From: a bacterium | GTDB lineage: Bacteria > Latescibacterota > Latescibacteria > Latescibacterales > Latescibacteraceae | Direction of reading: 5' to 3' | NCBI GenBank assembly: GCA_021372535.1 | Contig: JAJFUH010000206.1 | Location: forward strand, 17,629 to 81,628 | Length of the DNA stretch: 64,000 nucleotides | In this document: positions 9,293 through 17,889 of the stretch, one piece after another | How the letters are laid out: each line of letters opens with the position of its first letter | How positions within the stretch are numbered: the stretch's first letter is position 1 | Translations under genes and position numbers: made by a program | Notes under the pieces: model-generated | What the model was told of the DNA's origin: nothing | Database searches by the model: none | What the model saw: only the letters and a program-made list of their open reading frames with translations

Positions 9293-11557
9293 ATGCCCGG
9301 CTCTGCGCTTACATATTCCAAATCCGAGATCAACACCGGTCTCAGGGGGTTTTTCAACTGGATCGTCTTCATGGGCGGCTACTGGCAGACAACGCTCGCC
9401 AGCTCCCCCATATTCATCGGGTTTGTGCTTGCGCTCGGCGCAAGCGAATCCACGCCTTCGAATTTCATCTGTTTTCTCTACCTCACCGGGCTCATCCAGA
9501 TAATCAGCCATCTTGTCACCAACCGTTTTAAAAACAAGAAATGGCTCGTCATAATTTTCGGCGCCATGGAAGGGTTGATCCTCACCCTGATCATCGTGCT
9601 GTCGATGTCGATCTCGCGCGACTCGCTGATACGGATCATTCCGCTCATCATCATGATGTCCGCCGCATTCTCCCATATCGTCAATCCGCTCCTCAACGCA
9701 TGGTACGGGGCTCTCATACCGGACAGCATCCGCGCTTCCTACATCGGGCGAAGGATCATGATGTCCCAGATTGCCGGGATAGTCTCGCTCACCGTCGCGG
9801 GGAAGGTCGTGGATGTCATGAGCGGCCTCAACGGATTTTATCTTGTTTTCGGAATCGGCATAGCCATGGTGGTCGCCGCGTATTTCTCCCTCAGCCCTGT
9901 CCGGTTTCCCGCCGAAGTGAGCAGGAAACCGTTGAGCTTCGGGGATATCATCAGCATCGCTAAAAACGACAGGCAGTTCATCATCTTCAGCCTCTGTTAC
10001 GGCGCATGGAGCATCGGATATTACAACGCCCTTCCCAATCTCAACGTCCTCCTGATCAGGCAGCTCCACCTGTCCTACTCTCGGGTGGCGTTTTATCAGA
10101 ACTGCCAGTTTTTCTTCATGCTTGTCGGATATGCGCTCTGGCCGCGCTATATCCAGAAATTCGGCACCCGTCCGACCATGAGCCTCAGTCTCGTACCGCT
10201 CATATTCATCCCGCTCATCTGGCTCACCGTCGAATCGTTCAATCACCAGCTCCTTATCCCGGTCATGATGGTGTATGGGATCGGCATATCGGGGGTCATT
10301 TTAGGCGCGAGCACGCATCTTTTCACCATCATTCCGAAAGACGAGCGTTCACCCGCCTACCTTGTGTGCTGGTCGGTGATCGTGTTTCTCTCGATGGCGA
10401 TCGGCCCCAAACTCGGCGCAGGAATCATGGAAATGTCCGAACAGGTCCGTTTTACCGTCTGGCACTTCACCATCATGAACATAAAGCTCGCGCTGATTGC
10501 GGTCAGCGTGTTCTATTTCATCGCGTTCGTGCTGCTTGGACGGCTCCGCGGGAAGAAACCCGTTCCGGCCACCGTGCTCGTCGACCAGATTTTCCGGCAC
10601 AATCCCATTTCTCTTGCCTATAACCTGTTCGTGCTCGAAAAGTCGACCCACGAGGAGCCGAGAGCGGACGCCATCGAGAAACTCGGCAGGTCGGGCGGAG
10701 CCATGGCGCTCGATTCGCTCATCAACTCGCTGACCGATATCAGCCCTGTCGTCCGCCGTCAGGCGGCATCGAGCATCGGTGAGGTAATGCATCCCGAGGC
10801 TGTGGGCCCGCTCGCCCGTTTTGTCCGCGACCCCGAATCGGATATCAGGGGCGAGGCGGCTTCTTCGCTCGGCAGGATCGACACACCGGAATCGCGCAAG
10901 GCAGTGTGGGGTGCTCTCAGCGACACGAATCCGGGCGTTCGTGCGGCGGCAATACAGGCGCTCGGGAATTTTTCGGGCGCCGAGGTCGACGAGAAGCTCA
11001 TTGACATGGTGAAGACGGTAAAAGATCCGGTCACCTTCACCGCGCTTGCCGACACCCTTGCGCGGAGGGGAACACTCGATGCGGTGGAATATATTCTCCG
11101 CAGCCGGGAGATGTTCGCTTCACAGAGGATACGAAAACAGACCCTCAACGCCGTCGCGGAGATGCTCGGTATGGTGAACGATTTTTACCCGATGATCTCC
11201 CAGGGAGCCACTCACGCTGTTGCATCCCTGGAAGAATACCTCGAACGGACGCTCGTTCTGCTTGAAAAAAGCCGCAGTCCCATCGTACCCGAACTGATAC
11301 CCCCGGTCGAGGGTATGCTCACCGCCTTTGCCGGGAACGATACGGCTGCTTTTCTCGAACGGTCGTCCGAGTTCGCCCTCGGCATACAAAGCAAAGGGTA
11401 TGAGCAGCCGAGAGTCCGGGCATCGATACGGGCGATAGATACCTTCGTCCGGTCGAAAACGGATAAAAGGGAAACGCATTTTGCCGGAAAAGCCTTTCTC
11501 GCCGTCTGCGCCCGTGTGATCATCGACGAGATTCTGAAGGAGAGGAACGGGAAATAG
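9293..11557 (+). CDS. MFS-type transporter fused to a HEAT-repeat domain
   Basis: 754 aa. Residues about 15-425 contain some 12 hydrophobic segments in a major-facilitator arrangement (PNPLLNAWYGALIPDSIRASYIGRR-like loop after helix 4; GPKLGAGIMEM late). Residues about 445-580 are HEAT-like/PBS-type repeats: RADAIEKLGRSGG, VVRRQAASSIGEVMHPEAV, IRGEAASSLGRIDTPES, VRAAAIQALGNFSGAEV. Residues 600-754 are helical and soluble. The membrane part may export or import an unknown solute, and the HEAT part is likely a cytoplasmic binding scaffold. The start at 9293 has only a weak distant GGGAGAG. It is followed after 100 bp by a DUF3467 gene with its own good ribosome site. Confidence 0.82.
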   Translation: MPGSALTYSKSEINTGLRGFFNWIVFMGGYWQTTLASSPIFIGFVLALGASESTPSNFICFLYLTGLIQIISHLVTNRFKNKKWLVIIFGAMEGLILTLIIVLSMSISRDSLIRIIPLIIMMSAAFSHIVNPLLNAWYGALIPDSIRASYIGRRIMMSQIAGIVSLTVAGKVVDVMSGLNGFYLVFGIGIAMVVAAYFSLSPVRFPAEVSRKPLSFGDIISIAKNDRQFIIFSLCYGAWSIGYYNALPNLNVLLIRQLHLSYSRVAFYQNCQFFFMLVGYALWPRYIQKFGTRPTMSLSLVPLIFIPLIWLTVESFNHQLLIPVMMVYGIGISGVILGASTHLFTIIPKDERSPAYLVCWSVIVFLSMAIGPKLGAGIMEMSEQVRFTVWHFTIMNIKLALIAVSVFYFIAFVLLGRLRGKKPVPATVLVDQIFRHNPISLAYNLFVLEKSTHEEPRADAIEKLGRSGGAMALDSLINSLTDISPVVRRQAASSIGEVMHPEAVGPLARFVRDPESDIRGEAASSLGRIDTPESRKAVWGALSDTNPGVRAAAIQALGNFSGAEVDEKLIDMVKTVKDPVTFTALADTLARRGTLDAVEYILRSREMFASQRIRKQTLNAVAEMLGMVNDFYPMISQGATHAVASLEEYLERTLVLLEKSRSPIVPELIPPVEGMLTAFAGNDTAAFLERSSEFALGIQSKGYEQPRVRASIRAIDTFVRSKTDKRETHFAGKAFLAVCARVIIDEILKERNGK

Positions 11558-11657
11558 ATTACGCCCGATGAAGACACAAAGGCAAGCTGTTACAGCATTT
11601 TTATTTTTCTTTACAGATTTTAACCGTGAATTTTATGAATAACGACAGGGAGGTGTC

Positions 11658-11999
11658 ATGAGCCAGCAGACCGAGAGCCCACAGCAGAACCGTCAGGTCA
11701 GGATCGAGATAACCGATGATGTGGCGGACGGTATCTATGCGAACATAGCGTTCATCGCGACCAACAACTCGGAGTTCGTCCTCGATTTCGGACGGTTTCT
11801 GCCGGGTAATTCGCGGGGAAAAGTGGTCACAAGGGTTGTCATGAATCCCATGAATGCCAAGGGATTCCTCAAGTCGCTGTCCGATTCCGTGGAACGGTTC
11901 GAGAAGCAGTTCGGCACCATTTCACCGGAGAGCACGACGAAAAATATCGGCTTTACCATCGATTCAGATAAGGAAGAGAAAAAGAAAAAATCGGAGTAG
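11658..11999 (+). CDS. DUF3467 family protein
   Basis: 113 aa with a clear GGGAGG ribosome site. The core ADGIYANIAFIATNNSEFVLDFGRFLPG...VVTRVVMNPMNAKGFLKSLSDSVERFEKQFG matches the DUF3467 family, small bacterial and archaeal proteins of unknown function that keep a conserved N.AxI.hs..EFvlDF pattern. The C-terminus is a charged, lysine-rich tail. It has no signal peptide or membrane segment, so it is cytoplasmic. It follows the MFS/HEAT gene in the same direction, but a 100-bp gap makes cotranscription uncertain. Confidence 0.85.
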   Translation: MSQQTESPQQNRQVRIEITDDVADGIYANIAFIATNNSEFVLDFGRFLPGNSRGKVVTRVVMNPMNAKGFLKSLSDSVERFEKQFGTISPESTTKNIGFTIDSDKEEKKKKSE

Positions 12000-12038
12000 A
12001 AACAACTGTCATACGTTTATATGCGTAATTCAATACGC

Positions 12039-12139
12039 CGATCGTTCGTGCGAGAAAGATCCCCCCGTCGCTTTCAGCGACACCCCCCTTGTCGAAGTGG
12101 GGATAAATACCTGATTTATCAAGGGATTGGGCCATAATG
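12039..12139 (+). repeat. 101-bp direct repeat, left copy
   Basis: The sequence starts cgatcgttcgt, has a C-rich core (gatccccccgtcgctttcagcgacacccccc) and ends atcaagggattgggccataatg. It matches 13134-13234 over the full 101 bp with six differences counted by eye. The core contains the hairpin gtcgctttcagcgac. The two copies lie in the same orientation on either side of the nitroreductase gene. Confidence 0.9.
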
Positions 12140-12209
12140 GCCACTTAATCGATGGTGTTTCCCGGCTCGCCGCTCTGTCGCATACCAAAACGGTCATTGG
12201 GAACGCACC

Positions 12210-12860
12210 CTATTTACTGCTCCCCGGATAACCCACAGCCTGCGATACAATTATTTTCTGGTTCGGATCGAGCCCGAGTTTTTCACGGAGCTTTTCTCCG
12301 CCCACATCCCGTATCACCGCACCCATCCCATGCGCCGCACAGTAAAGATAAACGTTCTGCGCGATCAGCCCCGTATGCATGGTCGAGTACTCTTCCATGG
12401 ACGGTTGTCCCCATACCGGATACCGTGCCTTCGAAATATTGTAATCGGCGACATAGATGATATGGAGGGGAACGTTCACAGCATATTCCTGTGTGGAGAC
12501 AAGTTTCCGCACATCCTCGCCGGTTATCTTTATCAAGGCCTGTTTCGGGGCATCGTACAAAAATACGCCGTCCTTCGTCAGCGCATACAGGAGCATTTCC
12601 CTGACAGTGAACGCCGTGGCCGCGGTTCTCCGCCCGGTACGTTTATCGTTGACACCGAATGCCGCCCACAGAACCTCGGACAGGGTCTGCATCGACAGCT
12701 CCTTCGTGCTGAACTTTTTAAGCGTGGCACGGTTGTTCAGAGCTTTCATGAGCTCTCCGCGGATTTTCGGATCGGGGAGCGGAATGACCTCCTGAGCCGA
12801 AGCGATGACGGGGAACAGCAGGAAAATCAGTAAAACCAGCGGCAGGTTTTTTATATTCAT
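12210..12860 (-). CDS. Exported nitroreductase-family (SagB/ThcOx-like) flavoprotein
   Basis: 216 aa with a clear signal peptide (LPLVLLIFLLFPVIASAQ, cut near residue 22), so the enzyme acts outside the cytoplasm. The mature part fits the FMN-dependent nitroreductase fold of the SagB type: NNRATLKKFSTKELSMQTLSEVLWAAFGVN, GRRTAATAFTVREMLLYALTKDGVFLYD, then MHTGLIAQNVYLYCAAHGMGAVIRDVG and a final VGYPGS. SagB-like enzymes oxidise azolines in peptide toxins, but stand-alone exported forms such as this have no settled substrate. No cyclase or protease partner is near. It is transcribed against its neighbours and flanked by two 101-bp direct repeats. Confidence 0.85.
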   Translation of the reverse strand: MNIKNLPLVLLIFLLFPVIASAQEVIPLPDPKIRGELMKALNNRATLKKFSTKELSMQTLSEVLWAAFGVNDKRTGRRTAATAFTVREMLLYALTKDGVFLYDAPKQALIKITGEDVRKLVSTQEYAVNVPLHIIYVADYNISKARYPVWGQPSMEEYSTMHTGLIAQNVYLYCAAHGMGAVIRDVGGEKLREKLGLDPNQKIIVSQAVGYPGSSK

Positions 12861-13133
12861 GGGATAATCCTCTGCGTAAAAATATTCTTATGATTTTATC
12901 GGTAGTTTATCACCATGTAACCGCTAAATCAAGCCATTTTTACACTTGAAGCCGGTAATGAGATATGCCCGGTATTGAAATGCCGGGCTATTACAGAAAA
13001 GTCCCTTTCGGGACTCTTTAAAGCATACAGAACAACGTTCGTAAATATAGTGTCTGAACCACTGATATCTATGATTAACTGATTTCACTGATAAAATACA
13101 GTGTCACAGATTTCTATTTTCAATGCTCGACAT

Positions 13134-13234
13134 CGATCGTTCGTACGGGAAAGATCCCCCCGTCGCTTTCAGCGACACCCCCCTTGTCGAAGGGGGGATA
13201 ACTACCTGATATATCAAGGGATTGAGCCATAATG
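13134..13234 (+). repeat. 101-bp direct repeat, right copy
   Basis: Same orientation and length as 12039-12139, with six mismatches by eye. The best-conserved part is the core gatccccccgtcgctttcagcgac and the end atcaagggattgagccataatg. Confidence 0.9.
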
Positions 13235-13431
13235 ATTGTATATTCGGAGGTGTTGTCCGACACACCGTTCTGCCGCTCTATCGAAACGGAGAGAGAGGAC
13301 AGGGGAACTGAAAATTCGTTTGGTCTGTCGCATCACCTCCGGAAAATGGTCTTTTCCCCCTTCTCTTTTCCCTCAGTGCCTTGTTTTTTTCTTTTTCTCA
13401 CTTTGTCCCTCTGTCCCTTTTTTCTTTTCCC

Positions 13432-13477
13432 CTTGTGCCTTATGCCTTATGCCTTATGCCTTGTGCCTTATGCCTTT
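13432..13477 (+). repeat. Heptamer tandem array (TGCCTTA units)
   Basis: Six tandem copies of a 7-bp unit, TGCCTTA or TGCCTTG, preceded by a polypyrimidine tract. The reverse-complement form (AGGCATA / AGGCACA) occurs at 45752-45800 next to a polypurine tract, so the two loci are inverted copies of one element type. Confidence 0.85.
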
Positions 13478-13493
13478 CTTCTTCATTTTTTAC

Positions 13494-13522
13494 TTGACGT
13501 TATCCCCAATATATAGTATTGT
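13494..13522 (+). promoter_or_regulatory. Likely sigma70-type promoter of smc
   Basis: TTGACG at 13494-13499 and TATTGT at 13517-13522 are separated by 17 bp, some 50 bases before the smc start at 13574. The ribosome site GGGAGACGG follows. Confidence 0.55.
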
Positions 13523-13573
13523 ACTGGGTGAGCTCACACTACATATCCCCCTTTTTGTGCGTACGGGAGACGG

Positions 13574-16500
13574 ATGAAACTCAAACGGCTCGAGATTTTC
13601 GGCTTCAAATCATTCGCTAAAAAGCTCGACCTCAGGCTCGAGGGCGGCATCACCGCCGTTGTCGGCCCCAACGGGTGCGGCAAAACGAACGTCATCGACT
13701 CCATCCGCTGGGTGCTCGGCGAGCAGCGCCCGACGCAGATTCGTCTCGACCGCATGGAGGATGTGCTCTTCAAGGGCTCCGACAGCCGCCGCCAGCTCGG
13801 TATCGCCGAGGTGAGCCTCACACTCGACAACGAGGACCGGCGACTGCCCCTCGACATGCCGGAGATCACCATCACCCGCAGGCTTTTCCGCACCGGCGAA
13901 TCCGACTACATGATCAACCGCACTTCCTGCCGCCTTTCCGACATCAACGATCTCTTCATGGACACCGGCATGGGCACCGACTCCTACAGCATGTTCGAGC
14001 AGAACATGATCAACTCGATCCTCTCCGACAAGACCGAAGACCGCCGCCATATCTTCGAGGAAGCCGCCGGGGTCACCAAGTACAAGGCCCGGAGGAAATC
14101 TGCCCTCGGCAAGCTCGCGGGCATCGAGGACGACCTCAACCGCGTCGGGGATATCATCGCCGAGCTCGAACGCCGCGTCGATTCCCTCAAGCGCCAGGCA
14201 TCCAAGGCGGAACGGTACCGCAAGCTCAAGACGGATATCAGGGAGCGCACGATTTCCATTGCCGCTTTCGAGCTCGGGAAGCTCGGGGAAACAGCAAAGG
14301 AGGCCAGAAACAGCCTCGCCGGTGTGCAGGAAACCTCGGAATCCATGAAGACCAGAACATCGCAGCTCTCAGCCGAAAGCGAGCAGCTTTCCCTCGACAT
14401 CGTGACCATGGAGAAGGAGCTCGAAGAGATTGCCGGGGTATTCACCGCCAATCTCACCGCCATGGGCGAGAAGGAAAAGGAGCTTGCTCGTCTCGGGTCA
14501 CGGATCGAGTTCCTCGGCGAGCGCGCCGAACATTCCCGCGAGGAGTCGCGGCGTGTGGCATCATCCCTCGAAAAGCTCGCGGAAAGTCATGGCCGCATGG
14601 CCGAGGACCTTGCGGCGGTCAGGGAACGGCTCGATGTCGTGAACCGTGACTCGGGCAAGCTCATCGAACATTACAGGGTTTTCGAGGCCCGTGTCAGTGA
14701 AAAGAGCGGGGAATACGGGAAGATCGAACAGGAATACCGCCGTGTTGAGCACGTGCAGGCCGAACAGCGGTCGTCGCTCGAAACGGTGAAGGTGTGGGGC
14801 GAAAGCGGGCGGAAACGGCTCGCTGAAATCGGCGAGCGGTCCGCGGAGCTCGAAAAAACCATTGCATCCGCCGACTCCGAGCTGAGCCGCATCTACGCCG
14901 AGATGGAGCTCGCAAAGGACTGGACCGCCGGAATCGACGAGCGGCTCGGGGAGCTGAAAACGTCCCTCGAAGTCGTCACGGCTTCGCTCGAAGAAGCCGA
15001 CACCGGGATCAGGGTTCTCCGCGAGGAGCAGACAAAACTCAGGACCGAGCACGATTTTCTCGCCGAAATCGCGCGAACCTATGCCGGATACTCGGAGGGC
15101 GTGCGGAACGCGGCTGACCCGAAACGGCGCGAGAACGGGGTGCTCGGCGTGCTCGGCGATGTTATCGCAGCCGATGAAACGTATGTGCGGGCAATCGAGA
15201 CAGCGCTCGAGGACAGGCTCCAGAACGTCCTCGTGGATACTGGCGGCCATGCGGTCGAAGGCATCCGGTTTCTGTCGGAAGGCGAGCTCGGCAGGGCGAC
15301 ATTCCTGCCGGTCGACCGCCCGGGGAATGCACCTGAGTATCGTGTGCCCGAAGCGAAGGGCGTCATCGGCCCCGCAGCCGATCTCGTAAGGACGGAAGCC
15401 CGGTTCAGGCCGCTGGTCGCGCGGCTTCTTGCGGGTGTGATCGTGGTCGATTCCCTGCAAACCGCTGTCGGGCTTCAGCGCAGGAACGACGGGATGACGT
15501 TTGTGACACTGGCGGGCGAAAAGGCTGGCCCCCTCGGCGACATAGCGGGAGGCAGAACCGGCGGCGAAGGGAGTTCATCGAACATAGGGCGCACGGAACG
15601 TCTCGAAAGCCGTGCGGCAGAACTGGAAAAAAACGCGGCGGAACTGGAAACAAGCATAGAAAACCGTGAACTGTTGGCGAATGAAGCCGACTATATACGT
15701 GCAACAATCAGGGAACAGGAGAAAGTCCGTGAGGATATTACTCGTCAGGTACAGGGACTTGAGTCTTCGAGAGCTCATGCTGAGGCAAAAAAAGACGCGG
15801 CTGCAGAGATGCTTTCCAATCTCAATGCTGAAGCCGAACGGATTAAAGAATCGTTTGCTGGTTTTACGGCAGAAATCGCAACACTTGAAAGCGATATTTC
15901 ATTAAAGGGCGGGGAACTTCTGAAGCTCAGGGAACGGCTTCAGGTCATATCCGGGGAGCTTGACGGGCTCAAGACCGAGCTCGAAGAGCGCCGCTCGGAG
16001 GTGAACGAGTATACCGTCGAGCGTGCAGCCCTCACCGAGAAAAAGGCCTCCCTCGAACGTGAAACAAAAACCATTCAGGAACGGAGGGAGGCCCTCGCCC
16101 AGTCATCGACCCGCATACTCGGAGAAATAGAGGAGACAGAGCAGGAAAGCCTCGAAGCCGGACGTCTCAAGAGCGTCATACGGGAAGATATCGAAAAATT
16201 CTCGGCGGAGCACACGCGCATAAAAGCCCGCAAGGACGAGACTGAGCGCCGTCACGCCGGGCTTCTCACCAAAAGGAGCGAGCTCGAGCGCGACCTCCAG
16301 AATCTCCGGAGAGAGATGGTCGAGCTGTCACGGCGCGAGTCGTCATATACACTCCAGATCGAACAGGCTTCCATGCGGACGAAGGCCATATACGAGCGGC
16401 TCGGCGATGAGTTCTTCGTCAGGCCGGAAGACATGCCGGAGCCGGATTTCGACCATGATTTCGATCCCGAGCAGGAGCGGCTCCTCCTCGAAGACCTGCG

Positions 16501-17170
16501 GCGCAAGGTGCAGGCCATCGGGGACGTGAACCTGGCAGCCGAGGCCGACTATCTCGAAGAGAAAAAACGTCTCGACTTTCTTACCGGAGAACGCGACGAT
16601 CTTGTCGAGGCACGCAAGACGCTCACCGAAACCATTATGAAAATCAATAAAATCGCCCGCCAGCGGTTTCTTGAAACGTTCGAGCTCATCAGCATCAACT
16701 TCCAGAAAACCTTCCAGGAATTTTTCGATGGCGGCGTATGCAATCTCGAACTCGAACAGGACGAAGACCCCCTTGAAGCCAAAATCCTCATTTCAGCACG
16801 TCCCCCGGGAAAGAACATCCGGTCGATCAACCTGCTTTCGAGCGGCGAACGGGCGCTCACCGCTATCAGCCTCCTGTTTGCCATCTATCAGGTCAAACCG
16901 AGCCCGTTCTGCATTCTCGACGAGGTCGATGCTCCTCTCGATGATGCCAACATCGACCGGTATCTCCGTGTCATCAGGCATTTTTCAAAAACGACCCAGT
17001 TCATCATGGTCACCCACAACAAAAAGACCATGGCCTCCGCGGACAACCTCTACGGTATCACCATGGAGGAGCCGGGCCTGTCGAGCCTCGTGAGCGTGCG
17101 CCTTTCGCGCGTCGATTCGGTCGATGAGGATTCCGGGAAAGAGAAAACGGAAGAGGTGTCGGTGGAATAG
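13574..17170 (+). CDS. smc: Chromosome segregation protein SMC
   Basis: 1198 aa, the usual SMC length. It forms ATP-driven dimers that load onto and extrude chromosomal DNA with ScpA/ScpB. The N-terminal ATPase half has Walker A at residues 31-38 (GPNGCGKT). Two long coiled-coil arms flank a hinge at about 510-655 (VLGVLGDVIAADETYVRAIETAL; LPVDRPGNA; VIVVDSLQTA; FVTLAGE). The ABC signature LLSSGERALTA is at about 1085-1095, with Walker B FCILDEVDAPLDD at about 1112-1124. All catalytic motifs are intact. Start ATG 13574 with a modest ribosome site. A stretch at about 15650-15910, in the second coiled coil, is visibly poorer in GC than the rest. scpA and scpB are not in the window. Confidence 0.97.
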   Translation: MKLKRLEIFGFKSFAKKLDLRLEGGITAVVGPNGCGKTNVIDSIRWVLGEQRPTQIRLDRMEDVLFKGSDSRRQLGIAEVSLTLDNEDRRLPLDMPEITITRRLFRTGESDYMINRTSCRLSDINDLFMDTGMGTDSYSMFEQNMINSILSDKTEDRRHIFEEAAGVTKYKARRKSALGKLAGIEDDLNRVGDIIAELERRVDSLKRQASKAERYRKLKTDIRERTISIAAFELGKLGETAKEARNSLAGVQETSESMKTRTSQLSAESEQLSLDIVTMEKELEEIAGVFTANLTAMGEKEKELARLGSRIEFLGERAEHSREESRRVASSLEKLAESHGRMAEDLAAVRERLDVVNRDSGKLIEHYRVFEARVSEKSGEYGKIEQEYRRVEHVQAEQRSSLETVKVWGESGRKRLAEIGERSAELEKTIASADSELSRIYAEMELAKDWTAGIDERLGELKTSLEVVTASLEEADTGIRVLREEQTKLRTEHDFLAEIARTYAGYSEGVRNAADPKRRENGVLGVLGDVIAADETYVRAIETALEDRLQNVLVDTGGHAVEGIRFLSEGELGRATFLPVDRPGNAPEYRVPEAKGVIGPAADLVRTEARFRPLVARLLAGVIVVDSLQTAVGLQRRNDGMTFVTLAGEKAGPLGDIAGGRTGGEGSSSNIGRTERLESRAAELEKNAAELETSIENRELLANEADYIRATIREQEKVREDITRQVQGLESSRAHAEAKKDAAAEMLSNLNAEAERIKESFAGFTAEIATLESDISLKGGELLKLRERLQVISGELDGLKTELEERRSEVNEYTVERAALTEKKASLERETKTIQERREALAQSSTRILGEIEETEQESLEAGRLKSVIREDIEKFSAEHTRIKARKDETERRHAGLLTKRSELERDLQNLRREMVELSRRESSYTLQIEQASMRTKAIYERLGDEFFVRPEDMPEPDFDHDFDPEQERLLLEDLRRKVQAIGDVNLAAEADYLEEKKRLDFLTGERDDLVEARKTLTETIMKINKIARQRFLETFELISINFQKTFQEFFDGGVCNLELEQDEDPLEAKILISARPPGKNIRSINLLSSGERALTAISLLFAIYQVKPSPFCILDEVDAPLDDANIDRYLRVIRHFSKTTQFIMVTHNKKTMASADNLYGITMEEPGLSSLVSVRLSRVDSVDEDSGKEKTEEVSVE

Positions 17171-17265
17171 ATGCCGCCGTGGCAGAGTTTCCCTGCCAGA
17201 ATGGCCGTCATAATTCGGAAACGGTTACCTTTAAAAAGCAGTATGCCGCGAAGATTATTCCCCAT

Positions 17266-17427
17266 TTATTTTGTTTCATGCGCTCTGTCCGCACCGGGAT
17301 GAAAACAGCAGGAAATTTTTGAGGCCTGCTCCAGAAGCTCGCGGACACGCTTCTTCTCTTGCTCCATTTTAACCGTCAGCGTTTCTATATCGGAATATAT
17401 AAGCGGTTTTTTCATGACATCGTTCAT
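17266..17427 (-). CDS. Small hypothetical protein
   Basis: 53 aa read from ATG 17427, which has AAGGAAG seven bases upstream; a longer reading from 17499 lacks a ribosome site. The protein is MNDVMKKPLIYSDIETLTV followed by a charged helix (KMEQEKKRVRELLEQ) and SKISCCFHPGADRAHETK with a CC pair. The heptad-like charged helix could form a coiled coil. No family is recognised. It is convergent with smc, with no shared promoter. Confidence 0.4.
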   Translation of the reverse strand: MNDVMKKPLIYSDIETLTVKMEQEKKRVRELLEQASKISCCFHPGADRAHETK

Positions 17428-17889
17428 TCGGATCACTTCCTTCGAACATGATAGTGTCGTCCCGTTTTCCGGGATCGTTCCGATATTTATATAGTGCAAC
17501 TTTTATGCCAGAAAAACCTTATGTGTGCTATTCCATAGCCCATATGTAATTACATCTTCACCCGCATTTTTTACTGTCGCTTCCCTGTTATCTATATCGG
17601 CATTTTTTACCAGTTTAGAAGGTATTTCCGCCATAATGTCACATAATGAGCGGAACACGGGGTGTATCATAAAGTCGGGATTATTGGATGTAGCCCCCTT
17701 TCTGTCCTGCGGACATCCTTCCTCCGGAGGGGGCAGTATCCTGCTGTGGCGCAACGACTTCCCTTGCTCCCACCGGGGGAAAGGGGGCTGTAGTATAAAC
17801 CAGAATGACTTGTCAAATACCTTGCATGATACATAGAGGAACCCTATATTTTTAACTCAATCATACATTTTTCTTTCAAGGAATCTCCC
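17428..17889. other. Intergenic region, possible gene remnant plus palindromic element
   Basis: On the minus strand, 17503-17670 reads open for 55 codons (MIHPVFRSLCDIMAEIPSK...EATVKNAGEDVITYGLWNSTHKVFLA) but has no ribosome site. It may be a remnant of a small gene or chance. Positions 17690-17793 carry a GC-rich inverted repeat. The last 90 bp are AT-rich and probably hold the promoter of the binding-protein gene. Confidence 0.35.
17690..17793. repeat. GC-rich palindromic intergenic element
   Basis: Outer arms gtagccccctttc and gaaagggggctgta enclose about 75 bp with inner hairpins (gtcctgcggac; ctccggag). The arms resemble the C-rich ends of the elements near 1.0, 12.1, 13.2 and 39.9 kb. 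Confidence 0.7.

Larger units (their letters stand above)
12861..13573. other. Repeat-rich intergenic region upstream of smc
   Basis: No gene is seen in 700 bp. From left to right: a hairpin cccggtattgaaatgccggg near 12970; a second small hairpin agtccctttcgggact near 13000; imperfect ~10-bp repeats actgatatctatgattaactgatttcactgat near 13055-13095; the right copy of the 101-bp repeat; a pyrimidine-rich tract; a heptamer array; and a promoter-like sequence just before smc. Confidence 0.6.

Noticed and set aside
17503..17754. 83-codon minus-strand frame spanning the palindromic element
   Set aside because: Its start lies in the GC-rich repeat, and the rest has no ribosome site. Kept only as a possible remnant in the region note.
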